From contig DAIQPZ010000110.1 in the NCBI GenBank assembly GCA_036787065.1, positions 1 through 8,754 on the forward strand: a DNA stretch of 8,754 nucleotides, in the 5' to 3' direction. How positions within the stretch are numbered: position 1 is the first letter of the stretch; every line of letters starts with the position of its first letter. Positions 6,578 to 8,754 of the stretch are shown here, piece by piece. The translations under genes and the position numbers were made by a program. The DNA comes from JAJYIW01 sp036787065 (GTDB lineage: Bacteria > Chloroflexota > Anaerolineae > Anaerolineales > Anaerolineaceae). A model generated the notes under the pieces. It saw nothing but the letters and a program-made list of their open reading frames with translations. It was not told the origin of the DNA and searched no databases.

Positions 6578-6584
6578 CCCTCCT
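6578..6584 (-). promoter_or_regulatory. Strong ribosome binding site that decides the subtilase start
   Basis: The minus strand reads AGGAGGGAAACGTG, the strongest Shine-Dalgarno match in the window, and fixes the GTG at 6573 as the start codon. The rest of 6585-6796, between the subtilase and the chromate-transporter pair, holds no gene I can support. Confidence 0.8.
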
Positions 6585-6796
6585 CGCGAAGAGTGTCCTC
6601 ACCCCACGCAATGGAGCCCGCCCGATGATATATTATCGACATCATAACTGCTCAGAGCCTCGTGAAACAGATAATATCCTTCGCCTGGCCAAGCAGTTAC
6701 TCGATGTCTCTATTTTAACTGCTTTTGGCCGGTCCAGCTTTACAGTTACATTACGAAATCACCTGCCTGTGACTGACAATCAGGAATCACAAAAAA

Positions 6797-7309
6797 CTAC
6801 AGGCCATAAAACAGGCCGCCGGCCAGGGCCGCCAAAACCAGGATGGCGATGATGGGTACACGTTTGGAGAGCGCCAGCCCAAGGGCGCATGCCGCGATCA
6901 AAATACCGCGCCAATCGGTGATGGTTGAACCCGCCAGGCTCAGCGCGACTGCCAGTGTCAGGCCAATGACCCCCAATGTCAGCCCGCGCGTGAAATCCTG
7001 CACCGCCGCGAGCCGCTCCAGGCGGGTATAAAACGAGGCGATCACCAGCACCGTCAGCGGCGGAAGGCTGACCGCGATCAAGGCCAGACCCGCGCCAACC
7101 CAACCGTACGTCAGGTAGCCCAGGCTGATGGACCATAGACCGTTCGGACCCGGACTGACCTGTCCAACCGCGATCGCCGTGACAAAATCAGATTCTCTGG
7201 CCCAACCCAGGTCAATCAAATCTTTATGCAAGAACGGCAGGTTGCCCAACCCACCGGTTGAGAGCAGTGAAGCCTTGAAAAACAGCCAAAAATAGGCCAG
7301 CGGGTTCAT
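6797..7309 (-). CDS. chrA: Chromate transporter (CHR) family half-protein, second of pair
   Basis: A 170-residue, very hydrophobic inner-membrane protein of the CHR superfamily. Short CHR proteins act as pairs and are thought to export chromate or related anions; many members have not been tested, so chromate itself is an inference. Family signatures are visible: TGGLGNLPFLHKDL near residue 18 (the GG-x-G motif) and AIAVGQVSPGPNG at residues 45-57, followed by about four to five membrane segments up to GLFYGL at the end. GAGG seven bases before the ATG gives a ribosome site, and the start overlaps the stop of the upstream half (ATGA), so both halves are made together. A T6 run directly follows the stop, with only a weak four-pair hairpin before it, which could help end the transcript. 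Confidence 0.87.
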   Translation of the reverse strand: MNPLAYFWLFFKASLLSTGGLGNLPFLHKDLIDLGWARESDFVTAIAVGQVSPGPNGLWSISLGYLTYGWVGAGLALIAVSLPPLTVLVIASFYTRLERLAAVQDFTRGLTLGVIGLTLAVALSLAGSTITDWRGILIAACALGLALSKRVPIIAILVLAALAGGLFYGL

Positions 7310-7917
7310 TCTTCGACCTCTTTTTTAGCGGGCAGGCCAGCCTGGACCGGGATGAAACGCATGAGGACGATCCCGGCGACTCCCGCCAGCAGCAGTACCA
7401 GGGCCGGCGACAAATGAACCTGCGCCAGCAGGAAAGCCGCGCTTGCCAGGATGAACAGGGTCGCCCCCAACCGCCAGGTACCCTCTTTATAAGCCCTCGT
7501 AATGAGCGGCTGCCCCATCTGCACTCCCATGGCCAGGGATAAACCGATGGTCGCGGGTAAAATGCCGCGCAGGGCCGCCAGAACGATGGGTTGGCCGCGG
7601 ATCATCCCAAACCCGGCGGTCATCAACGCGGTTACTAATGCACTCGGCGCCATCAGGCCAATCGTCATCACGACCAGGCCTGGCCAACCGCGCAACTGGC
7701 TGCCCACCAGGATGGTCATCTTGAGCAGGTTAATCCCAGGTGCGATCTGCGCCAGGGCCCAGTCGCGCAGAAACTCCTCTTCATCCAACCAACCATTTTT
7801 GATACAGGCTTCGTGCATGAGGATAAACGTCGAGGATCCGCCCCCAAACGATTGAATACCTAACAATAACCAGGTGCTGAACAGCTTCCACAAACCTGGC
7901 CGTGATTGAGTTCTCAT
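7306..7917 (-). CDS. chrA: Chromate transporter (CHR) family half-protein, first of pair
   Basis: A 203-residue membrane protein, the upstream half of the CHR pair. Motifs: IQSFGGGSSTFILMHE (FGGG at 24-27), NGWLDEEEF, and WALAQIAPGINLLKMTILVG (residues 53-72), the standard CHR core. Hydrophobic segments around residues 80-105, 110-135 and 148-190 follow. The short charged tail (PAKKEVEE) would lie in the cytoplasm. An in-frame stop 9 bases before the ATG at 7917 excludes any earlier start. The nearest purine-rich motif (AAGGAG, minus strand) is too far, about 17 bases, for a normal ribosome site. Its mRNA leader would be about 75 bases long from the predicted promoter at 8001-8009. The two halves together would form an antiparallel heterodimer, as known for short-chain CHR pairs. 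Confidence 0.87.
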   Translation of the reverse strand: MRTQSRPGLWKLFSTWLLLGIQSFGGGSSTFILMHEACIKNGWLDEEEFLRDWALAQIAPGINLLKMTILVGSQLRGWPGLVVMTIGLMAPSALVTALMTAGFGMIRGQPIVLAALRGILPATIGLSLAMGVQMGQPLITRAYKEGTWRLGATLFILASAAFLLAQVHLSPALVLLLAGVAGIVLMRFIPVQAGLPAKKEVEE

Positions 7918-8000
7918 GAATTAAAAGGGGTCTCTCCTTTGGTTTTATGATCGGCTCTACCGGCAAAATAAAACAGGTTTTTGAGTTTTTCAAAGCCTAG

Positions 8001-8009
8001 ATTATAGCA
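8001..8009 (-). promoter_or_regulatory. Extended -10 promoter for the chromate-transporter pair
   Basis: The minus strand reads TGCTATAAT, a perfect -10 box with the upstream TG of extended -10 promoters, which can work without a good -35. I see no good -35 at 16-18 bases. Transcription would begin near 7994. Confidence 0.55.
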
Positions 8010-8029
8010 TGCCGCATCACCGCCGGGCA

Positions 8030-8038
8030 TGTTACAAT
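8030..8038 (+). promoter_or_regulatory. Extended -10 promoter for the C39-like gene
   Basis: TGTTACAAT is an extended -10 (TACAAT, five of six). The transcript would begin near 8045, about 25 bases before the ATG at 8070. An alternative weaker pair is TTGAGT (7981-7986) with TATAGC (8003-8008). Confidence 0.4.
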
Positions 8039-8069
8039 CAGCCAACCCTCAATCCAGGGCACGTAATTG

Positions 8070-8754
8070 ATGCGATACCCAAAACTGGCTTACCTTTTTC
8101 CCCTACTGGTGATCTTGCTGGCAGCCGCGGCCTTGCTCAGCTTGAAGGCCATGCCGTTATTACAAGTCCCGTCGAGTCCAACACCATCCGCACCGCAGCA
8201 TGAGCCATCACCCAGCCAGGCGCTTACACTTACCCCAACCCTCTCCCGAACCGGGACAACCCCTCCAACGCCTCTCCTGGCGGCTGCTTTGCCGCCAATG
8301 GTCTCACCGACCGGGGTCTTCCTGAGCCACTCTCCATCCCCAACCCCGCCCGAAGAACACATTATCCGCAATATCGGCGGGCATAAACAGTATTTTCCCC
8401 TGGGGGCAGGTACCGCCCTACGGGTATGGCGTCTATTCCGGGCCGGTCGCCGACCTGCTCAACCAGTATGGCATCCCGGCTAAAGCTTACAAGGGCTACA
8501 CCCTGGAACAAATCAAGGGCAAGATTGCTCAAGATAAACCCGTTATTGTGTGGGTGATCGGTAATGTGGTCGGAGGTATGCCCTCGACTTACACGGATAA
8601 AAAGGGAAACCAGGCCATCGTGGCGGCATACGAACACGTGGTAATCGTCACAGGATATAATAAAAGTCACATCCGCTATATGAACAACGGCAAATTCTAT
8701 GAGACGCCCACCGACGTGTTTTTAAATTCCTGGGGAGTTTTAGGAAACATGGTG
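8070..8754 (+). pseudogene. Membrane-anchored C39-like cysteine peptidase, internal deletion, incomplete at window end
   Basis: From the ATG at 8070 (AGGG at 8056-8059) the protein has an N-terminal membrane or signal segment (residues 7-25), a long Pro/Ser/Thr-rich linker (about 33-95), and then HIIRNIGGHKQYFPL, the usual entry into a C39-like (papain-fold) domain. This frame then ends at 8483 in an unrelated tail. A second frame, open from 8401 to the window end, continues the same domain: WGQVPPYGYGVYSGPVADLL, then KPVIVWVIGNVVGG, AAYEHVVIVTGYN (likely catalytic His at 8635-8637) and YMNNGKFYETPTDVFLNSWG. The segment normally between them, with the Ser-Cys-Glu catalytic cysteine and roughly 45 residues, is absent, and the frame is shifted at about 8400-8403. 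As written the product cannot be an active protease. The linker suggests it worked outside the membrane. The 3' end lies outside the window. Confidence 0.68.

Larger units (their letters stand above)
8001..8038. repeat. 13-bp inverted repeat containing both divergent -10 boxes
   Basis: Read outward on their own strands, the arms are GGCATGCTATAAT (minus, 8013-8001) and GGCATGTTACAAT (plus, 8026-8038), identical at 11 of 13 positions, with a 12-base spacer. The arms include both extended -10 elements. It could serve as a shared regulator site or simply be two copies of a favoured promoter sequence. Confidence 0.6.

Noticed and set aside
6574..6645. Upstream ATG extension of the subtilase to 6645
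   Set aside because: It would put 24 non-hydrophobic residues before the signal peptide and ignore the strong AGGAGG site that serves the GTG at 6573.
6791..6817. Possible intrinsic terminator after the CHR pair (GGCC hairpin plus T6)
   Set aside because: The stem has only four pairs and lies within the coding end; too weak to annotate as a terminator.
6780..7136. Alternative minus-strand open frame over the second CHR gene
   Set aside because: Out of frame with the CHR motifs; a shadow.
8067..8069. TTG codon directly before the ATG as start of the C39-like gene
   Set aside because: The adjacent ATG at 8070 is the more likely start; both differ by one residue.
1..8754. CRISPR array, tRNA, rRNA, insertion sequence or prophage genes
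   Set aside because: No regularly spaced repeats, no tRNA-like cloverleaf, no transposase or integrase motifs were seen on either strand.

Overview
The window looks like an accessory stretch of a mesophilic, moderately GC (roughly half G+C) bacterial chromosome. A member of the Chloroflexota, for example an Anaerolineae-like organism, is my best guess. The reasons are the secreted subtilase ending in an aromatic-rich 'FPLV' tail, the short paired chromate-transporter halves, and the general look of the M19-type hydrolase and the C39-like protein. This taxonomic guess is inference; nothing in the window fixes it.

Layout: (1) 68-2398 (+) is an intact, long M19/renal-dipeptidase-like metallohydrolase. 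(2) 2456-3196 (-) is a decayed two-gene operon: a GNAT acetyltransferase with one frameshift, whose restored stop overlaps (ATGA) the start of a gutted carbon-nitrogen hydrolase (nitrilase) remnant. (3) 3347-3993 (+) is an intact VapBC-type toxin-antitoxin pair with its own promoter and a palindrome that may be the operator. (4) 4096-4555 holds two broken genes facing each other: the first part of an ECF sigma factor (+) and a second GNAT protein (-). Both lose their C-terminal parts at the same point near 4235-4249, which marks a deletion or rearrangement junction. (5) 4636-6573 (-) is an intact secreted S8 subtilisin-like protease with a prodomain and two tandem C-terminal beta-sandwich-like repeats. 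(6) 6797-7917 (-) is a translationally coupled pair of short chromate-transporter (CHR) proteins. (7) 8001-8038 is a nearly symmetric divergent promoter region. (8) 8070-8754 (+) is a secreted or membrane-anchored C39-like cysteine peptidase, damaged by an internal deletion that removes the expected catalytic-cysteine segment; it runs off the window.

The genes do not form one pathway. Intact functions are peptide or amide hydrolysis (M19), secreted proteolysis (S8), anion export (CHR) and a toxin-antitoxin module. Between them lie at least five damaged genes (GNAT-1, nitrilase, ECF sigma, GNAT-2, C39-like), which suggests local genome decay or, less excitingly, assembly and indel errors. I did not find a convincing new defence or mobile system. 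The most informative observations are the decayed genes that do not show as simple open frames, the shared breakpoint at about 4240, and the mirror-image promoter pair at 8001-8038.
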